DNA of 64,000 nucleotides from Stereum hirsutum FP-91666 SS1 (GCF_000264905.1 NW_006763132.1:2516719-2580718); one strand, 5' to 3'; counted from the stretch's first letter, positions 24,369 to 36,074 are shown. Made by a program: numbers and translations. The notes: a model not told the origin generated them from the letters alone.

Positions 24369-25986
24369 TCATAAAACGACCTCATACTCCCCAACGCCCG
24401 CATACCCAACCCCTCTCAAATTCCAATCACACTCCACGTCCTGCTTCCTACCACTCTCATCCTCCGCGCGACTCCATAACACGATCTTATGTAGCTCTTC
24501 GCCGCCCTTCGCGTTACCATCATCGTCAGCATTCGCATGATGCGCATGCACTGGCAGATCCGCAACTTCAACGGTAACAGCCGCCTCCCAAAGCGTCCAG
24601 CTCCATTTCCCCTCCTGGTACGTGATTTTAGCGGGCTTCCATGTTCGGCCTTTGTTACAACTTAGGGAAACTGAGGTGATCTGTCCCGAGTCTGAGGGTA
24701 TCGCGTAGCCTGTTGCTAGGATAGTTATGGGCATAGGTGTTGCTGCAGACGTGCCAGTTGGAGGCACGGCTAGGAGGGTGCTAGACACAGTCGAATCTGT
24801 TGGAGAGGAGGATGAAGTTTCCTTGAGCAGAGAGTCTAAGAAGAGCGACGGTGAGAACGATAATTGAACGGACCTCGCGGAATGAGTCGCGCGGTAGCAA
24901 TTACGGAATTGAGAGGATTGGCGTTTAGAGGGGGTAGCTTTGACCACCAGGCTTCCGAGTTCGCTTGGTCATGCGACGTGACCTACAGATCCCACAAGGT
25001 GAGGTAGCCGGCACAGTACGAAGGTAGCTGGGCCATAAGCGACTGGACTCACCTGAGGTGGAAGGATTTTATAATCGCGTTGTTGGTAAAAGTTTGAGGA
25101 TTCGGTGGTGGAGACGGTGATGTGATCGAGCCATTTCACCCAGCGGACACCAGAGTAGCCTGGGACGACCATTCGGAAAGGGAAGCCATGTGCTGGGGTT
25201 AAGGGATGGCCATTCATCTGTCAAGTACCAGGGCCAAACGATGAGGACCATGTTATAAGTTCGGAAATAAAATGAATGAGGGAAAAGGACGGAAGTCAGC
25301 AGTACGCACACCGATGGCAATGATAACGCCTCCTTCCTCATCCAAAGCCTTTTCAAGCGGTATGGAAGCCCCAAACCAGCTATCCTCCTGGCATTCCGAC
25401 GCATGTGAGGCAAAACATACATGTAATTTGTTGATCACGTTGGGGTCATCTTTATAACGAAGGCCAGCGGAGAGGAGGACATCCCGAAGAGGTACCCCTG
25501 TGAAGCGAATGTTGGCCACGGTGGCTTCACCCCATTTAATACCTTCTACGTCCTTGTGTTTCGTGTCCGCCATCTTCTTGCGTCGATTTCCCGCACACTG
25601 TTTGCGTGCTTGTCAGTTGCCAATTCGATGAGGAATAAACTAGACGATGAACTTGGAGAGCCGCAACAACTTCCACGCGAGAGGGGAAGACGCGTTTGAA
25701 GTCGGAGAGTGTGTACTCCATCCTTTTCTCCACAGCTCCGTCAATGCTCAACCTGAACGTGTCAGCGTCCAGTGCTTTTATGGAACCTTTTCCCCATCTA
25801 TTGTCAGTATCCGCTCGACAAACTCTGTATTTGAAAACAAACAGGCTTACAATGATTCCGAGCGTAGACGAGATCATCTGGGGTATGAGGAAACTGGACA
25901 AGCGAGACAAGGTCAGGTTCAGCGTTCAACGGCTCCCGGTCTTTGATGCCCAGGAGCGCCGTAGATTTTCCTATTGCAGATGACAT
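24369..25986 (-). CDS. Sulfite-oxidase-type molybdopterin enzyme
   Basis: Oxidises sulfite to sulfate, or a related Mo-cofactor reaction. Six exons: 25986-25851, 25786-25653, 25597-25310, 25217-25053, 24982-24874 and 24835-24369; together 433 codons. The N-terminal [20 protein letters not shown] is typical of heme-free fungal and plant sulfite oxidases. The Mo-coordinating Cys is rebuilt at the exon 2/3 join as LQ/CAGNRR. Further signatures are [53 protein letters not shown] and the dimerisation domain ([30 protein letters not shown]). There is no cytochrome b5 domain. The C-terminus EYEVVL is not a peroxisomal PTS1. Exon 2 uses a GAAAAG acceptor; the more obvious upstream ATAG would cause a stop. 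The fifth intron is only 38 nt. Confidence 0.88.
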
Positions 25987-26568
25987 GGCGAGTATATCGA
26001 TGCTTCAACAGAAGACCTACAAACGGGCCCTTCGATATCAGGATATCGTGCCAGTATGAGCCTGAGACATCAGGTTGAGTAGGTTTACCGGTGTGATTGC
26101 TACCCCACATATGGTGAGGGTCTCGCACAAGCAAGGGGCACAGCAGTATCTCGCTCTGGAGAGTCTACGGGACCACAACCAGGCATTCGAATCTACTAGG
26201 GCAATGCTGCGACTGCAGTTGTTGACTTCGAGCCACAAGTTGCAACTGTCGCGGGGATTTTGTTCGTTGGCTACGTCATCGTTGTGGCATCGGCGTCATA
26301 TGTGGCACCTTCCAACCTGTTGGCGATTAACGGTTGCACTCTTCTCGCCCTGACGGGAAATATGCATCGACAAATGAGACACGCACTTTCTGTCCGCGAC
26401 AACAGATTGATACAAGTGGTATATTTACAAAGAGCGTGCAAAGTGACCCGGAAAGGACAGAGTGGCCGAAGTATGCACAGTAGCGACGAGAAAAAACCGA
26501 ATAAATAGCTTCAAAATCGGAAAACACATTCGTAACCCAATAGTTCAGTCTCCAAGCACTCGAAAGGC
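25987..26568. other. Intergenic, no gene seen
   Basis: Upstream of the molybdenum enzyme and downstream of the chitinase, both minus strand. An open minus frame from 26134 runs into the enzyme start region, but it lacks family similarity and the family N-terminus fits 25986. No other feature. Confidence 0.4.
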
Positions 26569-28528
26569 CTACTCCTTGCTGATCCTCACGGTACGCTTAG
26601 ACGCAGATGCAGTAGCGGAAGCAGAAGCGGCGCTGAGAGAGGAGAGGAAGGAGGCAGAGGCCGTAGGGTTGACCTCCGCGGTTGCGGGAATAGAGGCATG
26701 AGCTTCTGCGGTCCTGTAGTTCGTCTTGTCCACCTGAACGCTAGCACACGGCCCGTTATCGGTCCAGTCACCGGAAGCACCTGCGAATCGTTGAGTACGA
26801 TGCTGGAAGGGCAGAGACGGGAGAAATGCAAAGCTTACCACCAGGGGTGTCGGCGTAGCTCCACCAGTTGGCGGTCCACAGGTCACCGTTGTAAGTAACC
26901 TGGTCACCAGTCTCGTACTACAGAAAAAGCCATTAGTATCAAGTCCAAGCATACCTTGGTAATGAGACGAGGGACGTACTGCGATGTTAGCGAGCCATGC
27001 GGCGACGACACCGCAGCTCCCGCTGGAGGCTGAAGTCGTCGCAGAAGCGCTAGTGGTAGCACTTGTGCTAGTTGCAGCAGACGTGGTCGTACCAACCGAA
27101 GTCGTGGATGCGCCCGCCTTCGTCGTAGAGGCAACTGAGGTAGTTGGGACGGAAGTTCCACCACTGGACAAAGCGCTCTTGATTGAGGCGGCGAAGTTGC
27201 CGTTGGCTACATATATTTAATTAGCATAAGAGAAGACGATGTCCCGAGTAAGCGTGTGCGTACCTTGCGCCTGAGAAGCATCCCAAAGCATGACACCGCC
27301 GAAGGAAGAATACTGTTCGCGAGTGGCGAGGGCATCAGATGCAAGTGTGGCGGCATCGACATAGCCCGAACCTGCAGCGGTGCTAGAGGCGGGGGCACCG
27401 ATATAGACCTTAACGTTCGGATTAGGAGAGACAGTCTTGGCCCAGTTATCCCATGTGGCGAAGTTCCAGTCATTGGCGTTGTCAAAGTTGGTGAGGCCAC
27501 AGTAGTTGCTATAAGTAGTTCATAGTGGCAATGAGTATCATTCCCTGGACAAAATCTCAGAAGGTATACGTACTTGTAGAACTGAACGTAGACAGCATCA
27601 AACCCGACGGAGTTCAAGACATCGCCGACGTAAGCGTCGGGGAAGGGACACTGAGGAGCAGCGGTGAAATAGTATGACTTGTCCGCACCATCCGCGAGCG
27701 TCCTGATCTGAGTGACGAAGGCAGGCCAGTGGCTCGGCGAACCACCCTCGAGATCCAGATCGATACCATCGAGGACGGCATCACCGAAAGGCCTGGTATC
27801 GTTACTTCCACCGAGGAACAAGTCCCAGATAGTGTTGGCGAAGGTGACTGCTTGAGCGTCATCAGTGAAGGAGACGGATCCAGTAGCACCGCCAATGGAA
27901 AGAGTGACGATTTTGCCGGCGGCTTGGCAAGTTTGAATGTCAGAGGCCATGAAGCTGCAGTCCGGGAGTTCGGTTCCTGAGAAGACAGTGTCGTCGTTGA
28001 CGTTGCAGATCTAACAAGGAATTCAATTGTCAGAAATAGGGATCGGAGAAAGAATAAAAAGGCAAATACATTGGCAAGATCAAGAGACGGGTATCCTCCG
28101 GTACCGAATGCAATGTCTAAGAACGCGAGAGGGAACGCATCGATGGAGTCATCTGTGCAGTAGGATGAGAGATTCTTTTGCCAGTTCGCTGTGTCCGATG
28201 TGTGTGTGGCACCATATGAGTTCTATTTATCCGAGATCAACTTCGATTTCTTTTCTATCTGAGAAGGAAGAGATTTACCTGTCCCCAGTATCTGAAAACC
28301 ACGAGAGAACAAATTAAACGAAGCCAAGCAAACCAGTGAAAAGAGGTATCTTACACAGCGACCTAAAAAGATACATGTTACACGTTAGTATCGTCGAGGC
28401 CAGAACACACCAGCAGTGAAAGCACACACGTTATCATTCCTCGTGTTATCGTACCCAAACACCGAACGAGGGGCAAGTGCCATCAGCGGACCAATCAAAG
28501 CCAAAGCAGTCTGCATTTTCGCAACCAT
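26569..28528 (-). CDS. Secreted class III chitinase (GH18) with CBM5/12-like module
   Basis: Endochitinase, hydrolyses chitin with retention; secreted or wall-bound. Nine exons: 28528-28430, 28362-28355, 28291-28279, 28222-28070, 28010-27574, 27508-27264, 27206-26980, 26917-26839 and 26780-26569; exactly 491 codons. A signal peptide (MVAKMQTALALIGPLMALAP) is followed by VAVYWGQNSYGATH, built from an 8-nt and a 13-nt microexon. The substrate-binding strand is KIVTLSIGGATGS and the catalytic motif DGIDLDLEGG (Glu is the acid/base). YYFTAAPQCPFPD and GVMLWDASQA complete the barrel. A Ser/Thr/Ala-rich linker of about 55 residues leads to a small module (AWLANIAYETGDQVTYNGDL, WTANWWSYADTPGG, W, C) like CBM5/12, then a Ser/Ala tail ending KRTVRISKE. 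Well-supported family; physiological role (wall remodelling or attack on other fungi/insects) is open. Confidence 0.92.
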
Positions 28529-29949
28529 GTCGACCAGAAGTGCCAGTGTTTCGGCAAGTGTTAGGGAGGAGGGGGTGAGAAGGGCGAGGGTTACCTCCTT
28601 CGATGCCGGTTTTTCGTCGCTTATGTATGGTTGGGCCCACGCAGACGAAGCATCATGAAGACCATCATACGTCCAAGTGCAACTCTGAGTTTCTGCGCAA
28701 CGAAGCCTCATGCCAGCCGGTCCCGCCTCATAAGCCTACCCAACACACAAGGCTACCTGCCCCAAATAGGTCGTCGCACACGTCTGGGCCGGTGGATCCG
28801 CATGGAACGCGAAGAGTATGCCAGCGAAGAATGAGGTGGGCAATCAAAAGCGTCCATAACGAGCGAGGCGCGAGCATAGTCTCAGTCTGCAGTCACGCGA
28901 GGACATTGAGAATTTGCGGTAGGGAGCACAAGCTAGCTCAGAGTAGTACCATGCGGCTTCGTGGTAGTTACATCGGCATAATGAACAAATTGGTCGAGTG
29001 CGACAGTGTGAACGATAGAAGCTCAGATGACCGGATGGCTCTCAACGAATGTCTCGCAGAAAGAGAGGGATAGATAGGAGAATGAAACGGCATTAGAAGT
29101 ACAGGGCAAGAAAAGAGAAGAAACGCTAGAAACCTGATACGGCAGAAAGCTCACAACCTCCGATAAGTCTCGCCTACAACCGTAGTGTGGGCGGCCGTCC
29201 ATTTTGGGTTGTCTCAGAATCCCTAAGGTAGCGCCGGAGGATCTCCGGAGCGCATGGAAAAGAACAGCAGAGTTGTCTCTACTTACTGTTAACAACCTTC
29301 AAGTCTGGATTGTGCCTGAGCTGAGGCCTGAATTGTTGGAGTCGCATGAGTTGAACAGATGGCGCACGCGCCGCGCGAGCATTGCCATCAGCGTGCAAGG
29401 ATGCTTGTTTCAAATCATCGAGTAGATGCTCTGCCCATAGCGACTACCACTTGCTCATCGGACCCGTGTGGAAGATATTTCCTCAAATGCCCCGAGAACC
29501 CCAAATAAGCACCCAAGAATGAGCCCTAGCATTACAAGAAGAGCTCTACACGTATGTAGAAAGACCGGAAGCGCCAGCGCAGCATATCTTCAGCTCGATG
29601 ATAAGAGGAAGAAGAGGGTCAGAAGATACAACAGTGGTATGGTTTGGGAAAGCTTCGTCTGCATTGTTAGCGAACTTTAAACGGAATAAGCATAGACCGG
29701 CAGATTCAGCCAAGACAGGTATGTTGTGCGGGGGAACACCGACCCTCAGTAGTGACGTGAGGTTCGACATACATCGCCCACTACCGATATGACCGCATGG
29801 AAGCTTGCCACATCTCAAGAAAGCGAAGACAAGACAGCAACGTCATGAGAAGTTATCCGTATAAAAGTTAAGGTTCCTTCTGGAAGGTTAGACTACATTA
29901 TCGCAACCCGATAGGCTCAAACTCACGGTAAAATCAAGTCATCACTCAC
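28529..29949. other. Intergenic, no supported gene
   Basis: Presumed promoter region of the chitinase and 3' flank of the F-box-like gene. Only short frames on both strands with no family features. No RNA gene recognised. Confidence 0.45.
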
Positions 29950-31239
29950 CTAGAAAGGCCGTATCGACAACTCTCTCCCGTCCCAATCCTCCACTCTGAA
30001 CGGCCCCCTTCCACCCCAAACCTCATGCATGCGATATCGCATCTGCGCTAACTCCTTCAATATCCTCGGCCCTGTCGTATCGAGAAACCTCGCAACCTGT
30101 AAGCCCGACACCTCCACCGCCGAGTCCGCCAGACATCGAAACAACGACTCCGACTCTTGTCTAGACCTCGCTTTCGCTTTGAGACTCCCCGGATTTCCAT
30201 ATTCTGAAGGGAGATATCCATTCAAGCCAAGGTGGGTAATTGTGGGCGGGAGAGTGAGGCAGGGTGGCATGCCCTTACGGTCGTAGGCAAGACTCGAGAA
30301 GATGAGGTGCGTGAGTGCAGGACAATGATCTGCGAAGAGCTCCATGGCCCGGGATATCTCCTTGGAATACATGACTCGGACGTCGAGTTGGATGTAAGTA
30401 AGGTATTCGCCTTGAACGTGGAGAAAATGTGATATTGTTTGCGCGTGGCCGATGAAGAGGACTTTCGTGAGCGAGGGGCGAGGAAGGAGAGCCTCGCTGA
30501 GTTTGGCTTGAAGGTCGGTGGACTCCATTCCGGGACGTGGTGGTGCCGCGGCGGCGAGGAAGGAAATATTCGGAAGTGCGAGGAGGTCTGTAGGACACAA
30601 ACTCCGAGCCCCGTATTCGTACTCGCCGGTAACGAATGTACGAAGGCTTTGAGGAAGAGTTGTTCCCTGCGGGATATAGGGGTGCATGTCCGGATGGATG
30701 TAGACCTTTTTCAACGTTGGACTGAGAATCGAGCAGGAGGAGAGGATCGCGGGAATGTAAGAATGTAGAAGTGATTCGGTCTGATTTTGATACAGGATTG
30801 ATAGGATGTCGAGGTTATTGGTGTGACTGATGATACTTGTTATCAAGTCACAGCTTCGTGCCCGCCCGAAGCAATTGTCTGGTTCAGGTCCACCAAGGAT
30901 GAGATGGCGTACGAAGGAACCTAATGGTGGGTCATCGCCTCGTTCAACCGATCTTGCCAAAGTGTCCCGTAGACGGACCACTCTGGCTTCGTCACCGTAC
31001 AGAGCGACTACTCTGTAGAGGAACGGTAGCCCCAGAGAGTACCATGTCCTCGAGACGCGGATGATCGATGAGGCAGTCGCAAAAGACAAAGAGAGGGCCT
31101 CCCAGCTGAATTCGGTGAGAGGAAGCGTCGTACGAGGAGCTGTGAAAGGGTCGTCGATATCTATGTCTAGTATTCCGGGAACGAAGGTTGCAAATTCGAA
31201 GATGCGCAACCACAGCTCGGCTGGTACGTCTTCCGCCAC
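29950..31239 (-). CDS. F-box-like protein, intronless
   Basis: Single open frame of 429 residues. The N-terminus MAEDVPAELWLRIFEFATFV matches the start of F-box domains in fungal proteins. It continues through SWEALSLSFATASSIIRVSR, TWYSLGLPFLYRVVALYG and a conserved-looking FVRHLILGGPEPDNC. The rest is leucine-rich and repeat-like (LDILSILYQNQ, LKKVYIHPDM, LTKVLFIGHA, LTYIQLDVRV, LTHLIFSSLA, ITHLGLNGYL), consistent with a degenerate LRR solenoid. Proteins of this shape are numerous in mushroom genomes and are thought to act in SCF-type ubiquitin ligation. The absence of introns in 1.3 kb is unusual in this window and could reflect retroposition or simple intron loss. Confidence 0.75.
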   Translation of the reverse strand: MAEDVPAELWLRIFEFATFVPGILDIDIDDPFTAPRTTLPLTEFSWEALSLSFATASSIIRVSRTWYSLGLPFLYRVVALYGDEARVVRLRDTLARSVERGDDPPLGSFVRHLILGGPEPDNCFGRARSCDLITSIISHTNNLDILSILYQNQTESLLHSYIPAILSSCSILSPTLKKVYIHPDMHPYIPQGTTLPQSLRTFVTGEYEYGARSLCPTDLLALPNISFLAAAAPPRPGMESTDLQAKLSEALLPRPSLTKVLFIGHAQTISHFLHVQGEYLTYIQLDVRVMYSKEISRAMELFADHCPALTHLIFSSLAYDRKGMPPCLTLPPTITHLGLNGYLPSEYGNPGSLKAKARSRQESESLFRCLADSAVEVSGLQVARFLDTTGPRILKELAQMRYRMHEVWGGRGPFRVEDWDGRELSIRPF

Positions 31240-33869
31240 ATGACGGGTGGAATGCCTGGCGGTGACCTTTCAAAGGAGCCGATTGTGATGTTTTGTTTCA
31301 GTAACGATTTTCACGTCTTGTCGGATGAAAGGATAGGGCTCACCAGAGAATCGCCATCTTGAGGTGCGTACGTGGCGTCATCAACTCGCAAATACGGATT
31401 ATAGGCGTATATTTGTCGGACAGCAGACATTACAGGCGGTGACCGTACGTTTCTATCGAACCAATGAAGCATTGTTGCTGTTGCTGAAATTGCGGTGAGC
31501 AGACAGATGTCAGGATGTCAGTGGTGTACTTGGTAGCAATTCATGATACTGCCCCAAAAATAGGGTATTATACGCGATTGGCCATGCTCGAGGTCCCTGG
31601 AGGCTGTGAAGTGAGCGGGAATGAGCGGGAGTAAGCAGGAGTGAGCAAGGAGTGAGCGGGAGTGAGCGGTATCCCGACTTGTTGATTGGGCGTCGAGGAA
31701 AGCTTGAGTTCGGTTGTATGCATCTAGCATCAGGAGGAGTTTGACTCTTGTCGGGCCAGTCATACAAGCATCTGCTCTTTACTATTCCCGATACCTCGCG
31801 GGGACGATCTCCTCGATTCTTGACCATGCCGACCGAGCAAAGCTAGTGGTTATCTGGACAGCGTCTTGTGGGAGTGTGGGCGCTCAGAACCTGTGACACG
31901 AGCTCAGTAATAACTCAGCAAGGCTGATCCTTTCTTTGCCATTACTAGAATGCGAGGTTGAGTGACAGAAACAGCAGAACATGTCCTGATTATCAATTTG
32001 TAACTTCCAAGCGTATGAGCACCAGAATGGAAGTTCCAAACATGCAAAGAAGACGCTAAACGCCAAAGCTCTCGACGTTTGGGGCAGTCGAAGTACAGCC
32101 TGTGTGTCCCCGGTGGGCCAGACAGATTCAAGACAGATTTGGAACAGAGCCGATACGCCGAGCAGTGGGGATGCAAGATCCCAACAAGGAGAGAGCATCA
32201 AGAAAGACATCGAAACAAGATGGCAAAAGTCCTCCAATCTCGACCGGGCGGCGCAGCGAGCTGCGACACAAAACTGTTCGGATGCAACAAAATTGAATTT
32301 CCGGGAGCCCCGGTTCAAAGCGCGAAGCGTGAGAGCGACCTTCCCCATCTGCTCACCATATCCGATTCGGGAAACCATGACGTAAAGTACACACGCGATC
32401 ACATGCATCAGTCCCCGGTTTTTCCGCCACACGCGTGGCCCGTTTGGACCTTCCATCGATTTCGCGGATCGACAGGACTGGTCAAAAAGTTTTGGTTGGA
32501 AAATTCATGATCATGCACTTGCACTTCTTACCTCTTTGATCTCGCTTTTGTCGCCGAAATTCCACGATTTATTTATTTCTAATACGTTCATGAGCACTGA
32601 GCCCTCATGGTGCTCTATTTTTCTGATACACCGCATCCACCTATGACTCCTCGCTGACTCGAGTTCATCGTATTCGCCTTTGGATACTTGCGACACTGAA
32701 CGGAGACTCTCAACACCTCTTGTCATCTAGAGGTTGGATCACCAGAAAGTCTTCGTATCAGATTATCGTTCAGCTGGCTTTCACCCATCCGTTTGACAAG
32801 CCTTCAAATAGTCTAGGTCGCAACCCTGGAGGCTCTGATTGATATAAGGTGCGTTTCGTTCTCTGTCTCGTTCACTGTACCTCAGCCAATATTTTCCGTC
32901 TTCTGTGCAGTTTTGCCATGGGTGCTATAGACTACCGCCGCGCATCTGAGTTTAGCAACCCTCTGGCCCTTCCAACCAAGTACCAGCTAGAGGAGGCTTT
33001 CTCGGAGAGATGGTCGTTCAGTGCCTAGTGCCCTTGATGTGACTTATGGTTCGCTTCGTTCTTGTCTCTTCCTCTTCCTCCTCATCAGAATCCCGCTTCA
33101 CGTTCCCAGTCATCGGCATGACTTACCAGCATGCATCGCCGGCGAGCTTTATCTGGCGCTCAACTCCATCTTCAATCCTACCCTTTCCTTATACGGCCTT
33201 CTATTTCCTCGTCGACCGCTCCCATCGAGATTCATGCCAAGGTCAATCCGCCTCCACCATCAACTCATCGGACCTTACCTCGGACGCCAAACTTTTGGAG
33301 GCAGACCATAACGATAGAGCTGAAAAATGAAGATCCATAACATGACATAATCAAGGTCGAATACTCGAAAGGCGTTCGTGCCGACCATCCAAATATCATA
33401 CAGTTCCAAGAATAATAGCCCAACAAAGACGAAGGCGAAGAGGAATACGAAGTACGAAGAATGGGAATAGGAGAAGCAGGCCTAGGGAACTAGCTGGACT
33501 GTCGTAGGGGTTGAAAAGGCATAGAGAGGATAACATATGCTGAAGAGAAGCGATTGTCCGTGTGAGTGGGGCGATAAGGAAGGGGCGAAGGTCAAGAGAT
33601 ATATGTACATGGGAGAAGAAGGGGCCAAGAAACGTCAAGATGGCCGTGGACCTGGGATCAAGTATCAAGAACAAAAATCGTGAACCAGTGGTCCGAGTCG
33701 CGATGGGAAGGATAGGTGGTATGATCGAGCAGAGGCTGATGGTCCGAAAAACATAGGTGGTGGTGCATGTATGATGGCGCCTGTAGTGACCAGGAATATG
33801 TTGGTGAGTCTTCCGGTTACACTTCGCATTCGAATATGATTTACCATAATATATGTCGCGCGTCCCGCC
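31240..33869. other. Gene-poor 2.6 kb region
   Basis: It contains overlapping short frames on both strands, none with a recognisable domain or consistent splice signals. A minisatellite lies at 31611-31671. Minus frames at 33674-33396 and 33847-33665 are hydrophobic and could be exons of a small membrane protein, but I cannot join them into a convincing model. Confidence 0.35.
31611..31671. repeat. Minisatellite, about six copies of a 10-mer
   Basis: Six consecutive copies of the unit GTGAGCGGGA and near variants (ATGAGCGGGA, GTAAGCAGGA, GTGAGCAAGGA, GTGAGCGGTA). It sits in non-coding DNA between the F-box-like gene and MAF1. Confidence 0.8.
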
Positions 33870-34955
33870 TCAGATGGAATGACTTATATGAAGTCCCATT
33901 GCCCTCGCCCCTGCTCCGGCAGCTCCCTCCCATCCCAAAAACCTTTCCCCTGACAACGCCGGCAGCAACTTGTCCACACTTCCGTATCCCTCGTCCAGCT
34001 CATCCGCGATATGAAGCGTACTTCTCGCCCTCGCCCAGACCGACACGAATATTATCCGCTTCAACTTCCTGTTCAAGAAGAACCAATGCGAACTCCAAAG
34101 CAAAGCCCCGTGACGACGATTATGCGCTCCGTAGAATTCATCATCGCTGCCATTCGAATACCCACTCCCTCTCCTGCCTCCAGGTATAGGCCGACTCCGG
34201 CTCGTCGCCTCATCAACGTCATAGTCGTCAAATGCGAAGGTTTCGGATGGTTCATCGGATGAAGAATCCGCGTCGTTGATGCTCGCGACTTCGTCCTCGT
34301 CGTACTCGAAATCGTTGGCGTGGGGATCGGATTCTATGTCGGGTACGTACGAGAATACTTCGCATTCGGGAAGACCTATGACGTCGTCGAGTATGCGGTA
34401 GAGCGTGGGATGGGTCCCGGTGACCATTGGAGGAGGTGCATAGGGGCTAGCGAGCGGTGCAGGTGGGGACGAAGATGTCGGCAGGGATGAAGGGAAGAAG
34501 TCCTTGGATGCAGGTGGGTAGGAGGAGTACGTCCGAGGTGCGCGCATACCTGCGCGTTGGGGCGATACGAGTGTAGTGCTGAGCGCATTGAGCACACTTG
34601 CGCCGCTCTCCTCCTTATTGAAGTGTGCGGGCTTGACGTCTGAGAACTCGTGGTCAGGGAAAGCGACGTTGAGAGTTGCGATGAGTAGGTAGAGCGTCTT
34701 GCGCGACGCATGCTTGTCTATCGGCCCGAAGGGGGTCATTTCGGCCTCGCGGTCGAGGGCGATAAAGGAAGGGATGGGTGGTGAGTTGGTGGCTTCATCA
34801 TTGTAGGCGCTTTCGAGCGACTTGAAGAGTTTCTTGTCCCGTTTGACGTTCTTGCAGCTGTAGGCCTCTATCCGAGTATGCACGGAGCACTCGGGCCCCT
34901 CATGTGTGAGCGCTTCGGCGAGTCGAGAGAGCTCAGATATCTCGAGGTACTTCAT
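33870..34955 (-). CDS. MAF1: MAF1, repressor of RNA polymerase III
   Basis: Nuclear/cytoplasmic phosphoprotein that represses RNA polymerase III when nutrients or TOR/PKA signals drop. Single exon of 361 residues. The N-terminal MKYLEISELSRLAEAL is the start of the Maf1 fold and is followed by GRIEAYSCK-like IEAYSCKNVKRDKKLFKSLE. The second conserved block is LYLLIATLNVAFPDHEFSDV with KPAHF. The third block is LWSSHWFFLNRKLKRIIFVS, VWARA. Between blocks two and three, a Ser/Pro-rich linker and an acidic stretch (about residues 210-265, many Asp/Glu/Ser) are typical sites of regulatory phosphorylation in the family. The C-terminus continues with a Gly/Ala tail. All three family blocks are present, so function is confidently assigned. 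Confidence 0.93.
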   Translation of the reverse strand: MKYLEISELSRLAEALTHEGPECSVHTRIEAYSCKNVKRDKKLFKSLESAYNDEATNSPPIPSFIALDREAEMTPFGPIDKHASRKTLYLLIATLNVAFPDHEFSDVKPAHFNKEESGASVLNALSTTLVSPQRAGMRAPRTYSSYPPASKDFFPSSLPTSSSPPAPLASPYAPPPMVTGTHPTLYRILDDVIGLPECEVFSYVPDIESDPHANDFEYDEDEVASINDADSSSDEPSETFAFDDYDVDEATSRSRPIPGGRRGSGYSNGSDDEFYGAHNRRHGALLWSSHWFFLNRKLKRIIFVSVWARARSTLHIADELDEGYGSVDKLLPALSGERFLGWEGAAGAGARAMGLHISHSI

Positions 34956-36074
34956 GTAGCCCAGGTAATCGTAGGTAGGCGAATGGTGTCGGGGTAAATG
35001 ATGGGCTTAGTGTAACGAGACGGCCGTGGGGAGGGAGAGGGATGCCTTGAGAGGATGTACGGACGAGTTAGAGATGCTGTCGGCGTCGCGCCGAACGACG
35101 ACGGCGCGGCGTGGGGCAGCAACCGGTGCTCTTTCCTTATTCGGCGATGTGGCGTGATACGTCAGGCGCACGTTTTGTCTTCCTCTTCGGTCGTCCACGG
35201 TCGACACACACGTTCTCGAGTTTGTTCTATGGTTCATTCACTCTCCAGCCTTGATTCTGGCATTTGAACGTTTGAACAACCATAGCCGGACATCACGTTC
35301 TACCCTCTACTGGCTTGACAAAGAATTGACAAAATATCATCCTTTCTTTGACGTCAAGGTCCTGACTTTATGACGAGAGTCTGAGAGTCCTCTACACACT
35401 AAATATACGATGCCCTTTCCTAGGTAATGGGTTCTCAACGGCCACTATCCACCTTTACCGGTTGTGGCCACCAAGTTTCTGTGGCGCGCTCTGCGTTTAC
35501 CAGAATCAGATAGACGTGAGATCGCAAGGTACTTGAAGGCGTGGAGGTTATGAGTATTCCTTGTTATGTTCCTCTAAAATTCCTCAACTTGTAACATAAG
35601 AGCCGAGTGCACTTGCGTGCAGCACGGGTCTTCAAGGATGTAGGAGTATATTCGTATCATGGCCAAGATCAACAGAGTTATATGTTAGCCGACTCTTATG
35701 CAGCTGTACCTGCTCTTCTAATCGTAGGAACCTCCATCGCAGGCTTATTCTTCTACCAAAGCTGGCTATTGTGCTCCATCCTAGTCGACGTCGGGTCCTA
35801 ATACACCGCCCCTACGCCGAACCCCTCCGCTGTCAATGAGAATTTCGTGCCGACAACTTTGGATATCTCGATGACACAGCAAAGGTACTTCACGCCTAGA
35901 GACCTCATCGTCAGATGACTGAATGACTCACAAGCGCGAAAATGATGGAGGAACTCATGCAATGGCTAGCATTCATACAGGCCTCTACATATTACACCAT
36001 TTGAGAACTGCATTTATTATCACCATAAGCGTCAAGCCAGAGACCCCTCATCACCCGCCACCGGACCTCTCATT
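34956..36074. other. Intergenic, promoter side of MAF1
   Basis: About 1.1 kb with no supported coding frame. It carries the MAF1 promoter and the 3' flank of the FAD oxidoreductase gene. No repeats of note. Confidence 0.45.

Noticed and set aside
25787..25797. Use of the ATAG acceptor for exon 2 of the sulfite-oxidase-type gene
   Set aside because: It leads to an in-frame TAA after five codons. The GAAAAG acceptor 11 nt downstream keeps the frame and the family alignment.
31884..32510. Overlapping 140-190-codon frames on both strands
   Set aside because: Neither strand shows a domain, codon pattern or splice context. Long frames on both strands at once suggest base composition rather than coding.
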